In this document: positions 37,826-46,158 of the stretch, piece by piece
Layout of the letters: each line of letters opens with the position of its first letter
Numbering within the stretch: the first letter of the stretch is position 1
Source of the DNA: Thermoguttaceae bacterium
GTDB taxonomy: Bacteria > Planctomycetota > Planctomycetia > Pirellulales > Thermoguttaceae
Reading direction: 5' to 3'
Length of the DNA stretch: 64,000 nt
Assembly: GCA_017937485.1 (NCBI GenBank)
Contig: JAGBDN010000024.1
Span: 124,001-188,000, forward strand
Program-made: the position numbers and the translations under genes
Notes under the pieces: model-generated
What the model was told of the DNA's origin: nothing
Databases searched by the model: none
What the model saw: the letters and a program-made list of their open reading frames with translations, nothing else

Positions 37826-37866
37826 CAAAAAACGCGCTCGAGCCGAAACTCGAACGCGTTTTTTTA
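37826..37866 (+). terminator. Bidirectional terminator between pyrH and the cysteine desulfurase gene
   Basis: ACGCG-c-TCGAG pairs with CTCGA-a-CGCGT. A run of A before and of T after the stem allow it to work for both convergent genes. Confidence 0.85.
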
Positions 37867-37907
37867 CGTTCCGACGGTCTCAACGCCGCCGTTTTCCGCG
37901 ACGTCAA

Positions 37908-39167
37908 TCAAGCGATCGGCTCGCCCTTGACGTTATCCCATTTCGACGAGGTCGCCCGCACTTTCGCGACGACGTCGACAAACGCTTCGAGCGCGGCGTC
38001 GACTTCCGCGTCGGTCGTGTAACGGCTGAGGCTGAACCGGAAATTCCCCTGCAGCGCGCCCTCCGGAACCTTCATCGCCGACAGGACGTGCGACGGTTCG
38101 AGCGAGCCCGACGTGCAGGCCGACCCGCTCGAAACGCAGACGCCGGCTTCCGACATCAGCATCAAAATCGCCTCCCCTTCGGCGCCGTAAACCGCGACGT
38201 TCAACGTGTTCGGCGTGCGCGGCGCGTCCTTGCCGTTGACGACGACCCAAGGAATCCGCGCTTCGATCTCCGCCTGAAGCCGGTCGCGCATTCGCTCCAT
38301 TCGAGCCGCGGTCGCTTCGCGGTCTTCCGCTTCGAGGTCGAGCGCTTTGGCAAGCCCGATAATATAAGGAACGTTTTCCGTCCCGGCGCGCCGTCCTCGT
38401 TCTTGGTGCCCGCCGATCAGGAACCGTTCGACCGGCGTTCCGCGTCGGACGTAAAGCGCGCCGATTCCCTTCGGAGCGTGAATTTTGTGCCCGCTAAACG
38501 AGAGCATATCGACGTTTGCGAACGCGCCGTTCGGTTCGTCGGAGGTCGCCGTTCGACTCAAATTGATCGGCAGTTTCGTAACGCTTTGCGTCGCGTCGCA
38601 GTGGAAGACGATTTTCGGATCGGTTTGTTTCGCCAACCGCGCCAACTTCTCGATCGGGAAAATAACGCCGGTTTCGTTGTTCGCGTGCATAATCGAAACG
38701 ACCGCCGTTTCGCCGGGCCGCAACGCTCGGACGTACTCGCGCAAATCGATTCGCCCTTGCGCGTCGACGCCGACGTAATCGACTTCCGCCCCTTCGCGTT
38801 CGAGTTGACGGCAAACCTCTAAAACGGCCGGATGCTCGACTTTCGTCGTGATAACGCGGTTGCGTTTCGGGTCGACGCGCCGCGCCGCCTTCCAAGCGCC
38901 GACGATGGCGGCGTTGTTGCTTTCGGAAGCGCAGGACGTGAAAATAATCTCGTCCGGATACGCCGCGCCGAGCCGACGAGCGACGGTCGCGCGGGCTTCG
39001 TCGAGTTTGCGCGCCAACGCTTCGGCGGGAGCGTACATCGAGCTGGGGTTCCAGTACTCCGCTTCGAAGTAAGGGCGCATCGCGTCGAGGACTTCCGGCG
39101 CGATCGCGGTCGTCGCGTTGTTGTCAAGATAGATAAACTTTTGGGCGGTTTGGGTCGTTTCGGTCAT
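37908..39167 (-). CDS. Class I cysteine desulfurase (NifS/IscS family)
   Basis: This 419-residue PLP enzyme takes sulfur from cysteine for Fe-S clusters and thio-modifications. The start is IYLDNNATTAI, the PLP-binding Lys is in SFSGHKIHAPKGIGALY, and the active Cys is in SSGSACTSGSLEPSHVL, where the long loop places it in the IscS/NifS class. HCDATQSVTKLPI is also typical. The ATG at 39167 has GAGG upstream. No iscU or nifU is next to it. It is 298 nt downstream of the chelatase operon on the same strand and has its own candidate -10 box, so cotranscription is uncertain. It could supply sulfur for the clusters of the hydrogenase at 60293. Confidence 0.95.
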   Translation of the reverse strand: MTETTQTAQKFIYLDNNATTAIAPEVLDAMRPYFEAEYWNPSSMYAPAEALARKLDEARATVARRLGAAYPDEIIFTSCASESNNAAIVGAWKAARRVDPKRNRVITTKVEHPAVLEVCRQLEREGAEVDYVGVDAQGRIDLREYVRALRPGETAVVSIMHANNETGVIFPIEKLARLAKQTDPKIVFHCDATQSVTKLPINLSRTATSDEPNGAFANVDMLSFSGHKIHAPKGIGALYVRRGTPVERFLIGGHQERGRRAGTENVPYIIGLAKALDLEAEDREATAARMERMRDRLQAEIEARIPWVVVNGKDAPRTPNTLNVAVYGAEGEAILMLMSEAGVCVSSGSACTSGSLEPSHVLSAMKVPEGALQGNFRFSLSRYTTDAEVDAALEAFVDVVAKVRATSSKWDNVKGEPIA

Positions 39168-39347
39168 ATTTTCGCCTCGACTTTCTTGGTTTCGTCGAGC
39201 GTCTCGCCGTCGCAAGCGGCGGGGCCGTTCTTTCCTTCTATTAATATCGCCGTCGCCGTATTATTCGACGTCGGCGCCGGACGCGTTTTGCTCCGCTTGA
39301 CTTCCGCCGATTCCCGACGGTTCGCGGCGAAGCGTCCGCTTTTCGAT

Positions 39348-39353
39348 ATTATA
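39348..39353 (-). promoter_or_regulatory. Candidate -10 box for the cysteine desulfurase gene
   Basis: TATAAT on the minus strand without a convincing -35. It lies about 180 nt before the start codon, in the gene-free gap 39168-39465. Confidence 0.4.
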
Positions 39354-39465
39354 CCCGAAATTTCCCGTTTGGCTAGCGGCGCGTAAAAGTCGACGCAATT
39401 TCTTAACCGCCCGCTTTCTCTCAAAAGTAAGCGAAAATCAAATCGCGCCCTTCGCTTTCCGTCGT

Positions 39466-42400
39466 TCAACGTCGCGCCTCGCCGACGCAAAACCCCGCCG
39501 CGACGACGCCGAGCAAAACCGCGAAAACGAGAAGCGCTCGCCGACGTTCCGACGCGTCCGTCGACGTCGTGTCGCTTTCCGACGTTTTTTCGGCGTTCTC
39601 CGTTATTTCCGTCAACGCCAACCCTTGTATTGGCGGCGCTTGCGGAGGCGTCGTCGCTCGTTCGATTTCGGCGCGGTAGGCGTCCCCCGCCTCGCCGAGC
39701 GGAAGCGTTCCGATAAACTCGATCAGCTTTTTATTCCCGGTCGTCTCGTAACTCCCGGAAGCGCCGTGCTTTGCGACCAGTTCGGCGTGCAGTTTCGCGA
39801 TTTTCTCGACCGTTTCCGGCGCGGCCTCCCAATAGCCTTTGCGAACCGTTTCGAGCATAACGGCGGTCATATCTTGAAGCGCGGCGGGGTTTTGCGTCTC
39901 GAACCATTCGCGAATCCCGAGACTGCGGGCGTCGTCGACGAAAACGGCGGTCGTCTCCTCCCAAACGGACGCGTCGATCGTCTCCGGTTGCGCGACGTTC
40001 CAGCCGTAAAGGTTGCGAACCGTCTTCGCGGTCGACGCCGCCGCGCCCGCTCCTTCGCGTTGCAACCCTTTCAAATATTTAGGGTTCCAAAGCGTCGTTC
40101 GCAGCTCTTCGCGGAGCGCCGCCCGAGCCGTTTCGACGCGCGGCTTCGTCGGCGACCTTAAATCGTCGAACCAAATTTTCGGATCGCTCCCCGTTTTTGC
40201 GCGAACGGCGGTCGCAAGGGTCGCGAACTCGTAAACGTGGTCGAGTTTCGCGGGCCCCCAAACGTTGGACGAACGCGACTGCAACATCAGTTCCGTTCCG
40301 TCGAGATTGTATTCGAGCAGTCCCTTAACCGGCGTTCCCCAACGACTTGCGTCGCGATAGACGCCGGACATATTCGCGAGATACCGTTCGGCGACTTCCG
40401 TTTCGTCGTTCCAAAGGTCGCCCCGTTCGACGAGCCGCATAATCCCGGTTCCGTACGAGAGCGCGTTCGTCGAACCGAAGACCCGCGCCGTCGCAAGTTC
40501 CGCCGCCTCCTTGGGTTGCGTTCCGTTTTCGGAAACGAGCCGCTCGGCGATTTTCGCGACGTTTTCCCGAACGAAATTCGGAAACGCGTCGTCTTCCGCC
40601 TCCGCCGCCAATCGAACGGCGCGGTCGATCGCCTCGATCTTCGCCCCGAACGCGTCGCGGAACTGCCCCGACGTTTGAACGAGAACGTCGATTCGCGGCC
40701 GCCCGAGTTCGCTCGACGGAATCAATTCGAGTTCCGAAGCGTTTCCGCGCGAATCGTATTTCACCCGAACGCCAAGTAAACAAAAGACTTGCGCGATCGC
40801 GACGCCCCGCGTTCGAATCGACTCGCCCCCCCAAAGAACGCAAGCGACGCGACGCGGCCAAGCGCCGCCGTTCGCTTCGCGATGCGCCGCCAACACGTCG
40901 TCGGTCAATTTCGCGGCCAACCGCTCCGCTTCCGGCGTCGGCAATTTTTGAACGTCGAGCCCGGCGAGGTTCCGCCCGGTCGGCGCCGCGTCGTTGTTGA
41001 CTAAAAAGTCGCCCCCGGTCGACGGCGGAATGAAGCGTCCGCAAAGTCCGTCGACAAAGCGGTTAAGTTCGAGTTCAAACGAATCGCGCAACCGTTTCTC
41101 GGCGTCGTCTTTTGCAAGCGTCGTTTGCGCCGCCGTTTGCGCGACTTGCTCGTCCGTCCAAGGGCGTCCGACAACGTGTAAACCTTCCGTAACGCTCGCG
41201 TCCTCGTAACGATGCAGAACCTTGTGCAACGTCTCGACTTGCGCGTCGTCGAAGACGCGTCCGGAGCGTTCGAACTCCGCCCGAAACGCCGCGTCGTCAA
41301 ACGCTCGAAACGCCGGTTCGTCGAGCAAATCGTCGAGCAGATTCGACCGCAAAACCGCCGCGACGAGAGCCGCCGCCGTTTCGTTTTTGAGCGCGGAATC
41401 GGTCGTTTCCAAATACTCGTGCAACTTAGCGTCGACCGTCTTTAAATCGCCGTATAACTCGCTTTGCGTAAACGGCGGCGTAAGGTGCGAAATGATCGTC
41501 GCCCGCGCCCGCCGCTTCGCGAGAAACGCTTCGCCGATGTTGTTAATACTGTACAAATAAAGGTGCGGTTTGTCCCCGATCAGCGCGTCCGGGAAGCAGT
41601 TTTCCGTCGTAAACGCCGATTTCCCGGGAGTAAACTCAAGCGAACCGTGCGTCCCAAAGTGAACGACCGCGTCCGCCGCGAAACCGTGTAGCGCCCAAAA
41701 ATAAGCGGCCCAATAGAAGTGCGGCGGCGCCTTGTCGGTTCCGTGAACCGCGTCGAAGTCGTTGTCGTTTTTGGAGTAAGGAGCGTCTTCCAAAACGTCG
41801 GTCGACGGTTGCGGAATCAGCGCGACGTTCCCGAACCGCAGACGCGGAACCAAAACGCCGAACTCGTCGCCGACGTCGCGCGTCATATAGTCGCCCGGAG
41901 CCGCCCCCCAAACGTCGACGACGCGGCGTCGAACGTCTTCCGTCAAATTCTCGTTAAACCATTTTCGATAAACGTTTTCCGAAACAAACTCCGGACGCGC
42001 TTCCTCGACGAAACGCTCGAAATCGCCGAGGTTCCATTGGCCGATCGTCCGCCCTTCGCGCTCGATTCTAAGTCGAAATTCGTCGAGCGTTTGCGGAAAA
42101 TCCGCGCCCAAATCGAAGCCTTCGTCGCGAAGCCGCGTCAACGTATTGTACAGCGACGGAACGACTTCGAGACTCTGCGCCGTCAACGCGTTCCCGCCCG
42201 GCGCCTTGTAAAAGAAAATCGCCAACCGTTTGTCCGCGTTCGACTTGCGACGCAACTCGACCCAACCGGCGCAACGTTCGACAAGCGCGTCGATTCGTTC
42301 CGAAAGAGCCCGCCGCGCGACGAACCCGGTTTCGTCGGCGTCCTTCGTCGCGATCGCGGTCGGTTCGATAACGCCGTCGAGTTCCGGAAGCGCCGTCGTC

Positions 42401-43509
42401 AACGCGTAATACGAGCCTGTCGCGCCGACCGGTTGCGAACGATATTCCGCTTCCGAAACGGAGAGACAAACCGCCGACAACACCGGACAATTCAACGACT
42501 TAAAAACGTCGACCGCCGCGCCGTCCGGGAGCGCTCGACCGCGCGGAAAGTAAATCGCCAAATCCGGTTTGACGTCGAGTAACAAATTCTTGTTGTTTTT
42601 CAAGTTGTAAATCGGATAAACGTCGAAACCGCGCGCTTCCAACTTCGCAATCAATTCGTCCTGCGGCCCTCGCTCCTCTTCTTTGAACGGTTCGAGAAAC
42701 GCCCCGAAAAGCGCGATTTTAGGCGAGTTAGGCGGTAAGCATCGACCGTCGGCGTTGCGTCGCGCTTGAAACGCTTCGAGCGTCTCGTCGATTTCCGACC
42801 CCCAATAAAAATACCCGAACGGCGGCGCTTGTTTTGGCGACTCGACGTCAAACGTTAAACGCGACGCGGCGCCGTCGGTCTTTTCTTTCTTTTTCGCATC
42901 TTCCGCAACGTCTTCCCAATAAAAGATTTCCGAGCGTTCCGAACCGCCGAAATTCTCGGCGAGGAAAGCGACCGCCGACCGAACGTTTTCCTCGCAAGGG
43001 AACGACAAATATTCGTAAAACGCCGCCGCCAATTCCGGCGAAACGTTCGTCGCTCCTCGCGCCGCGTCGAGCGTCGCCGGAAACGCTATCGTCGCAATAT
43101 TTTGCGCAAAAACTTCGTCGATTTTCGCCCGCTCTTCGTCGGTCGGCGTCCAACCGATCGCGCGAATCAATACGACGTCGCAATCGGAGAAGTCGGTCGA
43201 CGCAAACGCTTCGCGCTTAACGGCTTCCGGCGCGAAGTTCGTTCCGGCGGTCGTCGAACGCCAAAGCGAGAAATCGGCGTCGCTCCAACCGACGAACGCC
43301 GCTTTAAACGTTCGCTTCGCGCGCTCTTTATCGACGGCGTTTTCCACCGACGCAACCGACGGCGTTTCTGGAAGTTGCGCCGATTCGTCGTTTCGACGGC
43401 AAGAAGTCAAAAACATTACGACGAACGCCAAAAAAACGACGGTCGCCGCGCGTCGCGCAACCGTCGCTCCTAACCTCCGACGTTTCAACGCGTTAAAAAC
43501 GCCGCTCAT
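39466..43509 (-). CDS. CobN/BchH-type chelatase, predicted lipoprotein with C-terminal membrane anchor (HmuS-like)
   Basis: This 1347-residue protein belongs to the large-subunit family of cobalt and magnesium chelatases. The signature HFGTHGSLEFTPGKSAF and the surrounding PHFYWAAYFWALHGF, YLYSINNIGE and RVACVLWGGESIRTRG are clear. Unlike cytoplasmic CobN it starts with a signal ending in the lipobox LTSC (Cys about residue 37) and ends with a hydrophobic helix (ALLVFAVLLGVVAAGF), so it is predicted to be outside the cytoplasm. Its ATG overlaps the DUF2149 stop by 4 nt. No CobS/CobT or ChlI/ChlD subunit is near. Related proteins in Bacteroidetes haem operons (HmuS) are linked to anaerobic iron removal from haem; cobalt or nickel chemistry is an alternative. 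Confidence 0.88.
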   Translation of the reverse strand: MSGVFNALKRRRLGATVARRAATVVFLAFVVMFLTSCRRNDESAQLPETPSVASVENAVDKERAKRTFKAAFVGWSDADFSLWRSTTAGTNFAPEAVKREAFASTDFSDCDVVLIRAIGWTPTDEERAKIDEVFAQNIATIAFPATLDAARGATNVSPELAAAFYEYLSFPCEENVRSAVAFLAENFGGSERSEIFYWEDVAEDAKKKEKTDGAASRLTFDVESPKQAPPFGYFYWGSEIDETLEAFQARRNADGRCLPPNSPKIALFGAFLEPFKEEERGPQDELIAKLEARGFDVYPIYNLKNNKNLLLDVKPDLAIYFPRGRALPDGAAVDVFKSLNCPVLSAVCLSVSEAEYRSQPVGATGSYYALTTALPELDGVIEPTAIATKDADETGFVARRALSERIDALVERCAGWVELRRKSNADKRLAIFFYKAPGGNALTAQSLEVVPSLYNTLTRLRDEGFDLGADFPQTLDEFRLRIEREGRTIGQWNLGDFERFVEEARPEFVSENVYRKWFNENLTEDVRRRVVDVWGAAPGDYMTRDVGDEFGVLVPRLRFGNVALIPQPSTDVLEDAPYSKNDNDFDAVHGTDKAPPHFYWAAYFWALHGFAADAVVHFGTHGSLEFTPGKSAFTTENCFPDALIGDKPHLYLYSINNIGEAFLAKRRARATIISHLTPPFTQSELYGDLKTVDAKLHEYLETTDSALKNETAAALVAAVLRSNLLDDLLDEPAFRAFDDAAFRAEFERSGRVFDDAQVETLHKVLHRYEDASVTEGLHVVGRPWTDEQVAQTAAQTTLAKDDAEKRLRDSFELELNRFVDGLCGRFIPPSTGGDFLVNNDAAPTGRNLAGLDVQKLPTPEAERLAAKLTDDVLAAHREANGGAWPRRVACVLWGGESIRTRGVAIAQVFCLLGVRVKYDSRGNASELELIPSSELGRPRIDVLVQTSGQFRDAFGAKIEAIDRAVRLAAEAEDDAFPNFVRENVAKIAERLVSENGTQPKEAAELATARVFGSTNALSYGTGIMRLVERGDLWNDETEVAERYLANMSGVYRDASRWGTPVKGLLEYNLDGTELMLQSRSSNVWGPAKLDHVYEFATLATAVRAKTGSDPKIWFDDLRSPTKPRVETARAALREELRTTLWNPKYLKGLQREGAGAAASTAKTVRNLYGWNVAQPETIDASVWEETTAVFVDDARSLGIREWFETQNPAALQDMTAVMLETVRKGYWEAAPETVEKIAKLHAELVAKHGASGSYETTGNKKLIEFIGTLPLGEAGDAYRAEIERATTPPQAPPIQGLALTEITENAEKTSESDTTSTDASERRRALLVFAVLLGVVAAGFCVGEARR

Positions 43510-43904
43510 TCGTTTTCTCCTCCGTTCGCGTTCTCGCTCGCCGCGTTTTCGACGCCGCGTCGCTTTTCTTTATCCGTCGGAACATAAACGACTTGGCCGT
43601 CCGGAAGTCGGTAAGCGCGCCCTAAAAGTTCGCCCTCGCCGCCGCCGTTTTCGCCGCTCGCCTTGTACCGTTTGAGTTCGCGCCCCTCCTTCACGACCAG
43701 CTCCATATCCGGTTTTCCCGGATTTACAACCGCCGTAAAGTCTTCGTTTTCAAAGAGAAGCGGCGATTTCCAATACGTCGCCAGCGCGACGATCAGCGCG
43801 ACCGCAAACACGATCGCGACGTCGAATAAATTTTCGACCCCGGCAAGGAGCGACTCCGACGGCGCGTCGAACGCTCCGGAACAAAAACGCCCGCGCTTTC
43901 TCAT
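43506..43904 (-). CDS. DUF2149 membrane protein (HmuV-like)
   Basis: This 132-residue protein has one membrane helix near the N-terminus (about residues 28-45, VAIVFAVALIVALATYW) and a soluble tail with the DUF2149-like LGRAYRLPDGQVVYVP. DUF2149 proteins are found beside ExbB-like and CobN-like genes in Bacteroidetes and methanogens. Size, a single helix and position resemble an ExbD-like partner of the channel protein, which is inference. The ATG overlaps the stop of the preceding gene and its own stop overlaps the next ATG, both by 4 nt, so translation is coupled. Confidence 0.85.
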   Translation of the reverse strand: MRKRGRFCSGAFDAPSESLLAGVENLFDVAIVFAVALIVALATYWKSPLLFENEDFTAVVNPGKPDMELVVKEGRELKRYKASGENGGGEGELLGRAYRLPDGQVVYVPTDKEKRRGVENAASENANGGENE

Positions 43905-44581
43905 CGTTCGCCTCCGTTTTCGCCGTTCGCAACGTCTTTATCGTCAACGTTTTCTTTCGCCTTTTTCGCGGTTTCGCTCAAGCGGTCGAGCGCGAAATTC
44001 AGGAAGACGACGTCGCGTCGAAAGCGGCGTTTCAACGTCGTCAAAACGAAAGAGCTTATCAGCGCGACGGTTAGGCCGACGACCGTCGTCGAAAACGCGA
44101 CGACAAGATTCGTCGCCAACGTCTCCAAATCGCCCTTCGCGAGGCCGAGAAGCGCGGGGCCGAGCGGAATCAACGTCCCCATTAACCCCAGCGCCGGGCC
44201 CGTTTTAACGAGACGGTCGACCCGTTCGCAACGCTCTTTCATCGCGTTTTGCAACTCCGCGACCGTCTTTTCGACAAACGGTTCGTCGTCGATTTTTTCG
44301 GCGAGCGTCGCGAGCGTTCCAAGCGTTCCCGCCGCCGTTTGCGACGCGACCGCCGTTTTCAGAAGCGTTTGCGCTTCCGTCGCGTCGGCTTTTTTTCCGC
44401 TCGACCAAAGCGTCTCCAACTCTTGCCGTTTCGCAAGTTCGGCGCGTCGCGACAAACCTTCGCGAAGCGTCGTCCCGACGAACCAGCAAGAGGCGAAGAG
44501 CGCGGCGAGGAGTCCCAATTCGGTCGGAATCAGGAGCGCGGCGGAGATCGTGTAAAAGATTTGCGTCAGCGCGGCGGTCAT
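43901..44581 (-). CDS. MotA/TolQ/ExbB-family proton channel protein (HmuU-like)
   Basis: This 226-residue inner-membrane protein has three hydrophobic segments (about 17-37, 127-147, 160-182). The pair GPALGLMGTLIPLGPALLGL and NLVVAFSTTVVGLTVALIS is the core pattern of MotA/TolQ/ExbB stators, which use proton flow to drive work across the periplasm. The ATG has AAGGAAA 4 nt upstream. It is the first gene of the three-gene coupled operon with DUF2149 and the CobN-like chelatase. No TonB or ExbD gene is adjacent. Its tail is Lys/Asp/Asn-rich. Confidence 0.9.
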   Translation of the reverse strand: MTAALTQIFYTISAALLIPTELGLLAALFASCWFVGTTLREGLSRRAELAKRQELETLWSSGKKADATEAQTLLKTAVASQTAAGTLGTLATLAEKIDDEPFVEKTVAELQNAMKERCERVDRLVKTGPALGLMGTLIPLGPALLGLAKGDLETLATNLVVAFSTTVVGLTVALISSFVLTTLKRRFRRDVVFLNFALDRLSETAKKAKENVDDKDVANGENGGER

Positions 44582-44653
44582 TTTATTTCCTTATATTGCA
44601 ACGTGTTAGCGTTCGAACCGCCAACGCGTTTTTTCTCTTTCGTCTTTTTTCGT

Positions 44654-44676
44654 CGACGCGACCTCTCGACGCGTCG
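44654..44676 (-). promoter_or_regulatory. Stem-loop between the prepilin gene and the chelatase operon
   Basis: CGACGCG pairs with CGCGTCG around a 9-nt loop. There is no T run on the minus strand, so read-through or RNA processing is more likely than termination. Confidence 0.4.
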
Positions 44677-44685
44677 CAAGTCTTT

Positions 44686-45807
44686 TTAGCGCAACGTTTC
44701 CGTTTCGTTTCCGGCGATCGTCGCGGCGGCCCGCCAAACGTTCAAATCGACCGTATCCGAAACGAAAGTCACGCTTCCGTCGGCTTTTAACGCGATCACG
44801 CCGCCCGGGTGAGCGCTCCGCGCGGCGAAAAAGCCGTAATTCGACACGTAAATATTGGGAAAACGCGAGTTCGGCGCCAAAAAAGCGTTAAAGAGCGTCG
44901 AATCGTACTTGCCGACGATCCAGCCTTTGCCGACGTCGGTTCGCCATTTCGGCGTTTCGTTAAGCAACGCTTCGAGTCGCGCGTCGGAAGCGTCCCGAAT
45001 TTGCGCGTATTTCGACGCGTTCGCGGGCGAAAAGTCGGCCATATAAACGCCGCGAACCAAAGGATTTGCGCGAATTTCGTCAAACGGAACGTCCGTCAAA
45101 TCTTTCATTCCGGCGCCGACCAAATATTCCGACATAACGACGGTAGCGCTCGTCCCGTCCGTAAACGCTTCGAAACCAAGGTTTGAGGCGAAATAAAACG
45201 CGCCGTCCGACGGCCCGCCGGCTCGTTCCGACTCGGCGCCGGTCGACAGCGAACTGTTCATTCGGAACGTGTTCCCAGTTCCGCTTCCGACGCAGTAGAC
45301 GTAATTGTTCGTCGCGTAAACATCGTTAATATCGTCGGTTACCGTCGCCGGGCCGCCGCCGTCGCTCGGACAGCGCGTTCCGGAAAAGGCGGTGCGCGCC
45401 GGGACGACGTAAACGTCGTTCAGTTGGACGCTTCGGGTCGAACCGGCGCGGTATTTATACAGGTCGACGCTTAAGTCTATAGAATAACGCAAGTTCGTTT
45501 GCTCGACATACGGCGCCAAACGGGTATGCGGCGACACGCAGGAGTTCGCGCGCTCGGTCAGGCTCGGCAACTTGTCGAAGACCGAATGATAATTTTGCAA
45601 CGCGACGCCCCATTGCTTTTGGTTGTTCATACATTGCATCCGCCGCGCCGCCTCGCGCGCCGCTTGCACAGCCGGGAGAAGAAGACCGATCAAAATTCCG
45701 ATAATCGCGATCACGACCAGCAGCTCGACCAGCGTAAAACCGCGAATCGGCCTCAACGCCAAACCGCCCCGCCGCCGCGTTTTTACGTTCCCACCCATTT
45801 TCCCCAT
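44686..45807 (-). CDS. DUF1559 prepilin-like protein
   Basis: This 373-residue protein has the type IV pilin/pseudopilin N-terminus ([20 protein letters not shown]) and the planctomycete DUF1559 continuation [20 protein letters not shown], then a beta-rich body and the family tail [28 protein letters not shown]. Prepilin peptidase would cut before the Phe. Planctomycetes have dozens to hundreds of these surface-associated proteins with unknown roles. Two starts are possible (45807, or the ATG four codons in). It lies 104 nt upstream of the ExbB-like gene on the same strand, without a clear terminator between, so it may belong to that operon. Confidence 0.95.
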   Translation of the reverse strand: MGKMGGNVKTRRRGGLALRPIRGFTLVELLVVIAIIGILIGLLLPAVQAAREAARRMQCMNNQKQWGVALQNYHSVFDKLPSLTERANSCVSPHTRLAPYVEQTNLRYSIDLSVDLYKYRAGSTRSVQLNDVYVVPARTAFSGTRCPSDGGGPATVTDDINDVYATNNYVYCVGSGTGNTFRMNSSLSTGAESERAGGPSDGAFYFASNLGFEAFTDGTSATVVMSEYLVGAGMKDLTDVPFDEIRANPLVRGVYMADFSPANASKYAQIRDASDARLEALLNETPKWRTDVGKGWIVGKYDSTLFNAFLAPNSRFPNIYVSNYGFFAARSAHPGGVIALKADGSVTFVSDTVDLNVWRAAATIAGNETETLR

Positions 45808-45872
45808 TTCTCTTTTTTCCGTTTTTATTTCACAAATTCGCCAAACTCGCGCAAAAATTAAAGACGCCTTCC

Positions 45873-45900
45873 ATTATACCGGAAAAACGCAACGTCGAAA
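45873..45900 (-). promoter_or_regulatory. Promoter of the DUF1559 gene, possibly of the whole chelatase operon
   Basis: On the minus strand: TTTCGA (45900-45895), a 16-nt spacer and TATAAT (45878-45873). 45901-46049 shows no gene. Confidence 0.5.
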
Positions 45901-46049
45901 GCGGGGGGAGAAAATCTTGACCGTTTTGGGAGAATTACATCAAACGCGCGTTTCCTTCCGCTATTTTTCGCTTCTTACCTATTCAACCCAAACTCCGAAG
46001 CGCGGCGCCGAAAAAAAATCAAAAAAAGCGGTCGCAAGGAAAAAAACGC

Positions 46050-46078
46050 TGGAAAACGAGCGGCGTTTCCGTTATAAT
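46050..46078 (+). promoter_or_regulatory. Promoter of xylB
   Basis: TGGAAA (46050-46055), a 17-nt spacer and TATAAT (46073-46078), 80 nt before the start. Confidence 0.5.
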
Positions 46079-46158
46079 CGAGAAGGAAAAATCGCCCCCG
46101 ACTCGACGGCGAGGGGGACGCGCCATTTTTTGCACATTTTCGTTTCACGGAGCGTTTT

